Shown here in pieces: positions 1 through 6,374 of a stretch of DNA of 9,779 bases; within the stretch, counting starts at the first letter, position 1; every line of letters begins with the position of its first letter. Both the position numbers and the translations under genes were made by a program. Source of the stretch: Chloroflexota bacterium (GTDB lineage Bacteria > Chloroflexota > UBA11872). A model generated the notes under the pieces. That model saw only the letters and a program-made list of their open reading frames with translations. It was not told the DNA's origin and searched no databases. The DNA lies in contig JAPOXI010000131.1 in assembly GCA_026707185.1 (NCBI GenBank), positions 1-9,779 on the forward strand. The letters are read 5' to 3'.

Positions 1-41
1 CTCTCGCCGGCCCGCCCCCTCTGGGGGCGGGCCGGCGAGAG
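1..41. terminator. Perfect 19-bp GC-rich hairpin, possible terminator of an unseen upstream gene
   Basis: Positions 1-19 are exactly complementary to 23-41, with a 3-nt TCT loop. The arms are CTCTCGCCGGCCCGCCCCC and its complement. A run of six T lies at about 57-62, some 15 nt after the stem, which is too far for a textbook intrinsic terminator. The hairpin would be extremely stable and sits where a gene ending left of the window could stop. It could equally be a dispersed palindromic repeat. No gene end is visible, so the terminator role is inferred. Confidence 0.45.
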
Positions 42-409
42 ATAGCTTGGGCCGGATTTTTTGGCGGGTCGGCAAGGAAGGTTGGGATGGCTCGACGGCG
101 CCAGGGACGCTGCGGGCGCGAACGTGGCGAGGGGTTGAGGAAGAAGTGAGCTGAGAGAAGTGGGCGTTGAGAGAAGACGGCAACGGGGGCAAAGCGGGGG
201 TGAGCGATGGGAGGTTGAGCAGGTAGCAACGTGAGTGGCGGAGAAGCGGCGAGAAGGCGGACGAGGCGGGCGAGCATGGAGGTTGCGGGGGGCGTTGGAC
301 AGGGTGACCCGAGCGTACACGATATGATTACGACGGTCAAGGGGAGCAGGGGAATGTGGCGGGTGGACGCAGGGGAGCGCAGTGACGGGAAAAAAGAGAC
401 GGCTCGCCT

Positions 410-431
410 GGGAGGGTTGGGTGCCAGGGGG
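410..431 (+). other. Canonical G-quadruplex motif
   Basis: Four G-tracts (410-412, 414-416, 419-421, 427-431) are separated by loops of 1, 2 and 5 nt (A, TT, TGCCA). This fits the usual G3+N1-7 pattern on the plus strand. It is non-coding as far as can be seen. Folding in the cell is an inference. Confidence 0.55.
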
Positions 432-563
432 TGTGGTTCGACACGGCCCGCCGAAGACGGCGAACCGGCTGACAACGAACGGGTGGGGCTGGCGGGGATC
501 GAGGACTGGATCTCCCGTCGCCAAGCTCAGGGCAGGCCCTCTGCGGACGGCGGGGTGACGGGG

Positions 564-658
564 ATGTGTTCAGTGGGTCAGGGGGAAGTGTTCAGTTCTT
601 GGGCCGATGTGTTCAGTTTCCGGCCGAATGTGTTCACTTTGGTGGGGCATGTGTTCAG
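564..658 (+). repeat. Degenerate tandem array, 21-bp period, five GTGTTCA cores
   Basis: The core GTGTTCAG (GTGTTCAC in the fourth unit) occurs at 566-573, 588-595, 609-616, 630-637 and 651-658, giving spacings of 22, 21, 21 and 21 bp. A or AT usually precedes the core, and GGCCGA recurs between units 2-3 and 3-4. Because 21 is divisible by three, every frame across it translates as a heptad-like peptide repeat, which makes false genes here. The period is about two helical turns, so all cores face the same side of the DNA. Function unknown. Confidence 0.8.
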
Positions 659-798
659 TTGAGGAAGTGGAGAGGGGAGAGCGCAGAGGAGTGAGAGACG
701 GGGGAAGTGCGCTCGGGATGCGTGTGCGGACGGGGTGGCAGGCTGCGCTGGGATTGAACATGGCGCTGGATCCCGGCTGAAGACGCCGGGATGGCAGA

Positions 799-830
799 GG
801 GGATTGCCGGGGTGGTTTGGGGCCGTTGGG
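799..830 (+). other. G-quadruplex motif
   Basis: G-tracts lie at 799-802, 809-812, 819-822 and 828-830 with loops of 6, 6 and 5 nt. The motif sits just upstream of the dispersed repeat at 844-875. The longer loops make it a weaker candidate than the motif at 410-431. Confidence 0.4.
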
Positions 831-843
831 AGACGTTGCCGCT

Positions 844-875
844 GGGCACCCACAAGGGGCACCCCTACAGGATTT
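844..875 (+). repeat. Dispersed repeat of the GGGCACCCACAAGG...CCCCTAC type, copy 1
   Basis: Positions 844-868 match 4021-4045 at 22 of 25 bases. The right part, 857-875, matches 7826-7844 at 16 of 19 bases, including CCCCTACAGGAT. The reverse complement reads GTAGGGG...CCTTGTGGGTGCCC, a style of short intergenic repeat I associate with environmental Chloroflexota and similar genomes. It is non-coding and its role is unknown. Confidence 0.65.
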
Positions 876-1174
876 GGACGCAGCTGTGACTGGCGGGACG
901 GCGGCTCAGACAGAGACCGTCGCGGGCGCGAGATCGCAGGACCTGGAATCCATCGTCTATGCCTGCGGGTTGCGGGGGACGGTGGCGGCGGAGATGCACC
1001 GAAGAACTGCCGATGTCGCGGTGCGTCCGGACCGAAAGCGGTTGCTGATTCGCGACGCCAAGCCCGTGAAGAGTCCCGGACTGTGGGGCTTAGGGGCTCT
1101 GTTGGGGAGGGTGACTGATCGCCATGCCCATTGGACGCCATGGCGGGTAGCTTGTTGGATCAGAACGGAGTCTG

Positions 1175-3793
1175 ATGCTCCGGACCGACGGTAGGCGTGG
1201 ATTCGTGTCCTGGCCAAAGCAGGGCTGGCGGCGGCGAGTTGCTGGCGGAATTGTCGCTGTGCTGGCGGGGCTGGCGGGGTGTGTCGAGGCTGATGACTCC
1301 GCGAGGTCGGCTGCCGTGCCACTCCCTCGACCGGTGGTGGAGAGCGGAACCGCCGACCAGCTAACGGCAGTCCCGGCGACGGAACGGACGGCGATTGCAG
1401 CGACGGTTGGGCGGCGCGGCGGCACGCCATCGGCCACCGCGGATACGCGGGCGGCGGCGAGCGTAGACTCCCAGCCCCGTGGCCGGGGCTCGCTGGCGAC
1501 GCCGACTTCGACGATGGTAGAGGCTGCGGGTGACGGCGAACGGACACCGGCGCCAGGGACGCCGGCGGCGGTCACCGCGCCGGCGGCGCGCGAACCGACG
1601 CCGGGCGCTCGCGCGGAAGTCACGCCAGACGTAACTCCGCTGCCGACGCGAGAGGGAACGCCAACGGCTACGCCCGCCGCGGAGCCGCAGTCGACGCCGG
1701 AGGTTGAGCCGGCGCGCACAGCAACCGTGGCGTCGCAGCCCGGGCGTGAGATTGTGGTCAGGGTGCACGCGGACACCTTTCGCGACCCGTCAGGCTGCTT
1801 GCACGGCGGGGAGGCGGAGGCATGGCAAGGGCAGCAATTCGTGGCGTGGCGCCCGGATGGATCGGAGGTGTTCTTTTCGCAGGGTGCCGCCGCTTACGCG
1901 GCGTCGGCGGACGGCGCGCGCATTCGGCCGATGGTCGCCACGCGGGCGACGCGCTCCGACATCCGGGAAACCACAGAGGATGTCCGAGTGCTTGCGGACG
2001 GCACGCGGGTGCGGACGATCGAAGATACGTGGCCGACCCGACCCGTGGAGCAAGGGGCCGGCGACAACCTGGGTCCCATGGCGGCCTTCAGCGTGTCTCC
2101 GCACGGCCGGCAGCTCGTGTACTCCACCTGCGCATTTCCGCGGCAGCCCGCCGTCAAGGCCGGCCGGTTGCTGGACGTGAGTGACTTCCAGTACGACCTG
2201 GCCGTGGTGGACGTTGCCGACGGGACGTCGCGGCGCCTGACGACGCGTGACACGTTTGACAACTTCGCTGCGTGGTCGCCTGACGGCAGCCGGATCGCCT
2301 TCTTGACCGGGCACTCCCCCCTACGGTCGGCGCTTCGTGGCGCTGGGCTTAAACACGTGCGCCTGTTCACGATGGCGCCTGACGGCTCGGACGTGCGCGG
2401 CCTGTCAAGCGGGACCCTGATCAGCGAACGGCTGCTGCATCAACCGCAGTGGTCGCCCGACGGGCAGCGGCTGGCGTTTGTCGAGAAAGAGTCTGCTGCG
2501 AGTCGGCCGATGCTCGTCACCGTGCGGGCGGATGGGACGGAGTTGCGGCGGCTGGCGGTCGCGGTGAGTCCCCCCTCGTGGTCGCCGGATGGCCGGCGCC
2601 TGGCGGTGGCCCGACCGGTGGGCACCGAGGCGGTGGAGCTGATCACCATGCGGGCGGATGGGACGGACGCGCGGCCGGTCACCGCCATCGACGATTGGGA
2701 ATTGACCACGGGCCGGCAGCGCATGCGCCGTAACGAGCGGGAGGGGTCCCGGGTCTTCCGGGCTTCCGAGGCCTGGATCGAGACGCTGGCGTGGTCGCCG
2801 GCGGGTGACCAGATCCTCTACACGTGCGGCGCGGGGTTTTGCGTCGTTGCGACCGACGGAACGCCGGTGGGCAGATCCCCGCGCTATGCGTCCGAGACAG
2901 ATCTGGCGAGCGCCATCAGACGCTACGCGCTTGGACTGCATCCCGCGGCGGCCTGGTCGCCGGACGGGTCGCGCATCGCGGTCGTCAGTCGCCGGACGTA
3001 TGACGCCGAGGTGATCCTCCAGCACGCGGCGCCCGACTGGACCGATCCGCGAGCGCTGGCCTGGATGGAGGAAGGGAAGCCGCCCGTGGCGGTGGGCGCC
3101 CAGAATTTTGGCATCACGGCGAAATGGGCCGATTGTGAGGCTGGGATCGTCGTGCCGCAGCCTGAGGCCAATCCTGGCTTGGTTCGCGACTGCCAGGTGT
3201 TGGTGGGGCTGCGTCACACGATATTTGCTCAAGGGCCTGACTTCGACTGGAATGCCGACACGCCCATCGACCAGTGGTTGAACGTGGACGTGGCCGGAAG
3301 TCCGCCGCGGGTGACGGGCCTGTGGCTCGATGACGGCCCGCGCCTGCAGACGGTGAGCGGTCTTTTGCCGGCCGCGATCGGCGACTTAACCGAGTTGCAG
3401 AAGCTGAGCGTGACCGGACGCGGACTCCACGGCCCGATTCCGGCCCACTGGGGAAACCTGGGGCGGCTTGAGTCCCTCTGGCTAACTGGCCGCAAGATTT
3501 CCGGTCCGCTTCCTCCGGAACTCGGGAACCTGCGTCAGTTGCGCTTCCTGGATATCCGGGGTACCCAACTGGTCGGCCCGATTCCGCCCGAATTTGGCAG
3601 GCTGACCCGGCTGGAGACGGCGGAGTTGAGCGACAACGCGCTTACCGGACCGATCCCGCCAAGCCTCGGCCAACTGCCCAGCCTGACGCACGTATACCTC
3701 AGGGGAAATCAACTTACTGGATGCGTGCCGCCGGCGTTGCCGGTGCTCGACCGCAAGGCATTAGGCCTACCGGACTGCGAGCTGGGCGGGTGA
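1175..3793 (+). CDS. Lipoprotein with Pro/Thr linker, TolB-like WD40 beta-propeller and plant-type leucine-rich repeats
   Basis: This 872-aa protein is probably exported and lipid-anchored. Residues 19-36 carry an RRR n-region, a hydrophobic stretch and a lipobox LAGC (Cys36). Residues 37 to about 190 form a low-complexity linker rich in Pro, Thr, Ala and Glu. PD40-type propeller blades (WSPDGxRIAxx) follow, with the Trp near residues 225, 367, 426, 469, 540 and 594. A connecting segment DCQVLVGLRHT...DFDWNADTPIDQW lies near 672-702. The C-terminus has about five 24-residue leucine-rich repeats of plant type (LxxLxxLxLxxNxLxGPIPxxLG). Such folds usually bind proteins or carbohydrates, and no catalytic residues are visible. 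The ATG at 1175 is preceded by CGGAG at 1166-1170, close but usable. A GTG at 1205 would still leave the signal sequence intact. The gene stands alone on the plus strand. The binding target is unknown. Confidence 0.9.
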   Translation: MLRTDGRRGFVSWPKQGWRRRVAGGIVAVLAGLAGCVEADDSARSAAVPLPRPVVESGTADQLTAVPATERTAIAATVGRRGGTPSATADTRAAASVDSQPRGRGSLATPTSTMVEAAGDGERTPAPGTPAAVTAPAAREPTPGARAEVTPDVTPLPTREGTPTATPAAEPQSTPEVEPARTATVASQPGREIVVRVHADTFRDPSGCLHGGEAEAWQGQQFVAWRPDGSEVFFSQGAAAYAASADGARIRPMVATRATRSDIRETTEDVRVLADGTRVRTIEDTWPTRPVEQGAGDNLGPMAAFSVSPHGRQLVYSTCAFPRQPAVKAGRLLDVSDFQYDLAVVDVADGTSRRLTTRDTFDNFAAWSPDGSRIAFLTGHSPLRSALRGAGLKHVRLFTMAPDGSDVRGLSSGTLISERLLHQPQWSPDGQRLAFVEKESAASRPMLVTVRADGTELRRLAVAVSPPSWSPDGRRLAVARPVGTEAVELITMRADGTDARPVTAIDDWELTTGRQRMRRNEREGSRVFRASEAWIETLAWSPAGDQILYTCGAGFCVVATDGTPVGRSPRYASETDLASAIRRYALGLHPAAAWSPDGSRIAVVSRRTYDAEVILQHAAPDWTDPRALAWMEEGKPPVAVGAQNFGITAKWADCEAGIVVPQPEANPGLVRDCQVLVGLRHTIFAQGPDFDWNADTPIDQWLNVDVAGSPPRVTGLWLDDGPRLQTVSGLLPAAIGDLTELQKLSVTGRGLHGPIPAHWGNLGRLESLWLTGRKISGPLPPELGNLRQLRFLDIRGTQLVGPIPPEFGRLTRLETAELSDNALTGPIPPSLGQLPSLTHVYLRGNQLTGCVPPALPVLDRKALGLPDCELGG

Positions 3794-3876
3794 CGGTGTG
3801 CATGCGAGAGCAGAGGAATGAAGTGGGCGAATCAGGCAGCGAGTGACGGCGAGGAGGGAGGGCGGGCGAGATTCCT

Positions 3877-3904
3877 CCTTTGAAAGGCTCAGGGCGGGCT
3901 GTCC
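3877..3904 (+). repeat. Palindromic dispersed-repeat fragment (CCTTTGAAAGGCTCAGGGCG)
   Basis: The sequence holds the palindrome CCTTTGAAAGG followed by CTCAGGGCGGGC. It resembles the widespread bacterial intergenic repeat of the form CCTTCGACAGGCTCAGG, which often produces false peptides such as ALSLSK on the opposite strand. The assignment is by recollection of that repeat style, and only one copy is present in the window. Confidence 0.45.
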
Positions 3905-3954
3905 AAAGGGCTCCGGCCCGGGGTCAGCACGAACGGGGTGGGTGCGGGAGAAGA

Positions 3955-4053
3955 GGGCACTCACAAGGGGCGCGCCGCCGGAGAATAGGGCACGCACAGA
4001 GGGGGGCCCGCAGGACAAGAGGGCACCCACAAGGTGTGCCCCTACGTGGAAAG
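3955..4053 (+). repeat. Three-unit 33-bp tandem array ending in a GGGCAC...GTGCCC hairpin
   Basis: GGGCACNCACA begins at 3955, 3988 and 4021, exactly 33 bp apart. The units diverge after the first 10-12 bases. The last unit matches the dispersed repeat at 844-868 (22 of 25 bases) and can form a hairpin of GGGCAC (4021-4026) with GTGCCC (4036-4041), loop 9 nt. The array looks like a degenerate local amplification of the same intergenic element. The 33-bp period preserves reading frame, so false 11-residue peptide repeats appear. Confidence 0.6.
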
Positions 4054-4258
4054 GACAGCGGGGGACGGCGGGAGGGTCCCTGCTTGCGTGCAGAAAAGGC
4101 GACTGGGTCGGCGAAGGCGGCTGGATTGACCGAGCCGCCGTGGCGCAAGGGTGACATGATGGACGCGGTGATTGGCGTCGCCAGGCGGCGGACGTGGAGC
4201 CGCCACTTTGAGTGAGCCGATTCCGAGAATCCAGCAGCCGCGAAGGGTAAGTGGGGCG

Positions 4259-5026
4259 ATGCAACAGCTAGAGGGTCAAGTCGCGTTGGTTACGGGGGCC
4301 GGGACGGGGATTGGGCGGGCGAGTGCGATTGCGCTGGCGGGGGAAGGGGCGGCGGTGGGGTTGGTTGGACGGCGACAGGGGTTGCTGGATGAGACGGCGG
4401 CCATGATTCGGGATGGGGGCGGTAGGGCACTGGCTCTTTCGGCCGACATTACCGATCCCGGCGCGGCGCGCGAGGTTGTGGCCCAGACGGAGGCTGAGTT
4501 CGGGCGGCTGGACGTGCTGGTGAACAACGCGGGCGGGGGCAGCAGGTCGCGCACCGTGCGCAGGATCGAACCGGACGACTTTGAGGGCGTGCAGCGGCTG
4601 AATGTGACGGCTCCGCTGGTTTTGACGCAAGCGGCGTTGCCGGGGATGCTGGAGCGGGGCAGCGGGACCGTCATCACCATCTCGTCGTACGCGGCCGTTA
4701 CCGCCAGCCCCATGGCGGGCGTGGCCTATGGCGCCGCCAAGGCGGCCGTCGCAAGCGTGATGAAGAGCATCAACAACGAGCTACGTAGCCACGGGCTGCG
4801 GGCCTGCACGATCTTCCCGGGCGAGGTCGACACGCCGATCCTGGAACGCCGCAAGCTGGTGCCCGACGCCAAGGCGCGCGCGACGATGATGCACTCCGAA
4901 GACCTGGCCGAGATCGTCCGGCTCTGCGCTTGCATGCCCGGCCGCACGCTAATCGAAGAGATCTACGTGCGGCCGACGCAGCTGCGGGACTTGAGCGCCG
5001 ACACTGCCGCCGCTTTGGAAACGTGA
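4259..5026 (+). CDS. Short-chain dehydrogenase/reductase (SDR family)
   Basis: This is a classical 255-aa NAD(P)-dependent oxidoreductase, probably cytoplasmic. Visible motifs are the Rossmann glycine signature TGAGTGIG (residues 12-19), D63 in the ADITD segment, NNAG (89-92), N115, the catalytic serine region ISS (141-143), and YGAAK with Y157 and K161. Two arginines after the second strand (R38, R39) favour NADP(H). The substrate cannot be told from sequence. I chose the ATG at 4259 because it lies a normal distance before the glycine motif. An upstream TTG at 4172 in the same frame would add 29 residues unlike the family. The ribosome-binding signal is weak (AAGGG about 11 nt upstream). 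The gene is monocistronic and convergent with the lower-GC cassette that ends at 5056, with only 29 bp between them. Confidence 0.92.
   Translation: MQQLEGQVALVTGAGTGIGRASAIALAGEGAAVGLVGRRQGLLDETAAMIRDGGGRALALSADITDPGAAREVVAQTEAEFGRLDVLVNNAGGGSRSRTVRRIEPDDFEGVQRLNVTAPLVLTQAALPGMLERGSGTVITISSYAAVTASPMAGVAYGAAKAAVASVMKSINNELRSHGLRACTIFPGEVDTPILERRKLVPDAKARATMMHSEDLAEIVRLCACMPGRTLIEEIYVRPTQLRDLSADTAAALET
4294..4319 (+). other. Dense G-quadruplex motif inside the start of the dehydrogenase gene
   Basis: Five G-tracts (4294-4298, 4301-4303, 4306-4309, 4313-4315, 4317-4319) are separated by loops of 2, 2, 3 and 1 nt on the coding strand, about 35 nt after the start codon. The same bases encode the glycine-rich cofactor motif, which forces GGN codons. 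The choice of GGG at several of them is what makes the motif. Confidence 0.5.
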
Positions 5027-5055
5027 GGGGAGCGCGGGCCGGGTTCAGTCCAGTG

Positions 5056-5787
5056 TTACCTAACCGAGCCTTCAATCCACGATTCCATAAGGTCAAGAAA
5101 CGACGGATCGTACGCTGCATCCACGTGACGGTTGTTCCATAGCCCAGAACGACGTACGGGTTCCCTGTCACTGCTATTGCCCAGCCACTCCGGTGATGGA
5201 GTGTCGGCGGCGGGTGAGCGATATCCGCTAAGCAGCGCGATTGAGTTTCTTTCGATCAGATCCCGATCGGATTCTGGTCCGGGCCGATCGTCGACGTTCA
5301 GCCACAGGAATGGCATTTGGCCGATATAGGCGCTTACTCGCCGCTCAAGATCCGTCTCAGCTTCCTTGATTGCGGAACTCTCGACTCCAAGCTTTAGCGC
5401 TGCCCCACGCACACTCGAACTGACGCCCCACGAGTCTGGAAGCGGAGTCCTGCTCTGATTGGCGAGGGCAGATCCGACCAGGAGCCTAAATATTGAGCCC
5501 CGATGGTTTCCGCCGCCGGTGCTAGAACTTCCACGGTGTTGCGAAAGCCGTCGCCACAACGTGCTCTTGGCACCGGACTTCAGCGCGTGCGTACCGACCC
5601 GAACCACGCGGTCGCCGTCGCCAGTCGATGATCGAGTTTCTCCAGACTCAAGGAAGAAATACACCCCACGAGGAGGCCAATCCATCGTCGCGTGGCAGTT
5701 CCCTAAGAGTCTTGGACCGCCCACCTGACTAGCGAGTCTCTCTAGCAGTTCGTAGAAGCGGAGCCTGTCCGCGAGCCGATCAGGCAC
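5056..5787 (-). CDS. Atypical GIY-YIG-like protein, partner of the DUF6884 gene
   Basis: Using a GTG at 5787 gives 243 aa. An in-frame ATG at 5874 would add 29 residues and overlap the upstream gene by 95 bp, so the GTG is preferred: it leaves an 8-bp overlap typical of translational coupling, with a weak GGGA upstream. Residues 40-45 (RGVYFF) and 61-66 (VVRVGT) look like the GIY and YIG strands of a GIY-YIG fold, followed by LWRRLSQHRG (77-86), which could supply the catalytic arginine, and by E179 in IERNSIALLS, a possible metal-binding glutamate. The C-terminus carries RRSGLWNNRHV and YDPSFLD, which I recall as conserved in a family of uncharacterised proteins. Nuclease activity is an inference: the YIG tyrosine position is Val. 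GC is visibly lower than in the neighbouring metabolic genes, suggesting transfer. Confidence 0.72.
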   Translation of the reverse strand: MPDRLADRLRFYELLERLASQVGGPRLLGNCHATMDWPPRGVYFFLESGETRSSTGDGDRVVRVGTHALKSGAKSTLWRRLSQHRGSSSTGGGNHRGSIFRLLVGSALANQSRTPLPDSWGVSSSVRGAALKLGVESSAIKEAETDLERRVSAYIGQMPFLWLNVDDRPGPESDRDLIERNSIALLSGYRSPAADTPSPEWLGNSSDREPVRRSGLWNNRHVDAAYDPSFLDLMESWIEGSVR

Positions 5788-6277
5788 TGGTGTCCCGACA
5801 CAATTTCCTGAACTGCTGATCCAACCAAGGCTGCTGACCTCCCCACGGAACATGCTCCATGGGAGCACATACAACGAGGCCTTGATCTCGTAGTGGCTTT
5901 TCTAGGTACTGTCGATACTGTTGCCCGGCCAGAAACGTAATGCAATCAACACCATTCAAGTGAGGAGACAACTGGGAAAGAACCCTACGCGCCCAATGTT
6001 GGCGTTGCTCGGTTGAGAAGTCCTTGCTCAGGGCGAGTTCATACCACTCGATTACCTCATTAGGGTGAACGAGGCCATGCTTGGCTGACAGCACGAACCA
6101 CGGTTGGCCAGTTTTTTCTACGTAGGCACGTGCCTTGCGAAACCACGAAGACTTGGAATAGAGATCCCTGGCCGGTGCCGGACCAGCTAGCTTGCCCTTC
6201 GTGCACGAAACAAGATAGATGCCATTCGCAGCTACTGCTGGGCCGCGATGTCGATCAGCGGGCCTCTTCTCAGGCAT
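5780..6277 (-). CDS. DUF6884 domain protein
   Basis: This 165-aa protein carries the hallmarks of DUF6884: YLVSCTKGK (residues 21-29), PAPARDLYSKSSWFRKARAY (33-52), and WFVLSAKHGLVHPNEVIEWY (60-79), plus DCITFLAGQQYRQYL near 113-127. The family spans nearly the full length. Its function is not established. The LSAKxGL motif recalls YaaA-type and tRNA-base-modification-associated folds, but that is only a resemblance. The ATG at 6277 has no strong ribosome-binding site, and no good alternative start lies before the SCTKGK motif. It is the first gene of a two-gene minus-strand unit and overlaps the GIY-YIG-like gene by 8 bp, so the two products are probably made in a fixed ratio and may act together. 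GC is lower than in the flanking dehydrogenase and aldolase. Confidence 0.85.
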   Translation of the reverse strand: MPEKRPADRHRGPAVAANGIYLVSCTKGKLAGPAPARDLYSKSSWFRKARAYVEKTGQPWFVLSAKHGLVHPNEVIEWYELALSKDFSTEQRQHWARRVLSQLSPHLNGVDCITFLAGQQYRQYLEKPLRDQGLVVCAPMEHVPWGGQQPWLDQQFRKLCRDTSA

Positions 6278-6315
6278 GAGCTTGAGCCAAACGGCGGATC
6301 CTCGGATGGCGAGCA

Positions 6316-6344
6316 GAGTCTCGGTGACTTGCGCAGGGAGACTC
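6316..6344 (-). other. Inverted repeat between the aldolase end and the DUF6884 cassette
   Basis: GAGTCTC at 6316-6322 pairs with GAGACTC at 6338-6344, leaving a 15-nt loop. It lies about 30 nt downstream of the aldolase stop and about 40 nt upstream of the DUF6884 start on the same strand. It could be a weak terminator or an operator. No T-run follows, so neither role is established. Confidence 0.3.
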
Positions 6345-6374
6345 GTTGAACATCAAACTGAGGCACCCGCCACG

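Larger units (their letters stand above)
42..1174. other. Long gene-poor region, G/A-skewed, rich in repeats and quadruplex motifs
   Basis: I see no convincing gene in this stretch. Several frames stay open on both strands, but their translations are Arg/Gly/Pro/Ser-rich, match no family I know, and run straight through the DNA repeats. The plus strand is strongly enriched in G and A, especially from about 60 to 720. The region holds quadruplex-type G-runs (410-431 and 799-830), a five-unit 21-bp-period array (564-658) and one dispersed GGGCACCCACAAGG element (844-875). The promoter of the lipoprotein gene at 1175 should lie near its right end, but I cannot point to clear -35/-10 boxes. Confidence 0.6.
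3794..4258. other. Intergenic region with repeats, no gene seen
   Basis: This 465-bp gap separates the lipoprotein from the dehydrogenase. It contains a palindromic dispersed-repeat fragment (3877-3904) and a three-unit 33-bp array (3955-4045). Open frames here translate the repeats and resemble nothing I know. A TTG-initiated in-frame extension of the dehydrogenase from 4172 is possible but unlikely. No clear terminator follows the lipoprotein stop. Confidence 0.6.

Noticed and set aside
564..658. Possible CRISPR array
   Set aside because: The period is 21 bp with a core of about 8 bp, with no 23-37 bp conserved repeats, no unique spacers of normal size and no cas genes.
231..662. Open plus-strand frame of 143 codons ending in heptad-like VFS repeats
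   Set aside because: The translation is low-complexity, fits no family, and its regular end is only the 21-bp DNA array read in frame.
578..1141. Open minus-strand frame of 187 codons upstream of the lipoprotein
   Set aside because: Pro/Ser/Arg-rich translation typical of antisense high-GC DNA. It runs through the 21-bp array and the dispersed repeat.
817..1194. Plus-strand frame with a moderately protein-like segment (RTADVAVRPDRKRLLIRDAK)
   Set aside because: It begins at the dispersed repeat, overlaps the lipoprotein start, lacks a clear ribosome-binding site and resembles no family I know. I could not support it.
1090..3712. Long minus-strand frames opposite the lipoprotein (up to 275 codons)
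   Set aside because: Shadows caused by high GC. The plus frame has a lipobox, propeller blades and leucine-rich repeats, and the antisense translations have no domains.
4172..4258. N-terminal extension of the dehydrogenase from a TTG
   Set aside because: The extra 29 residues do not fit the SDR family, and the ATG at 4259 lies at the normal distance from the glycine motif.
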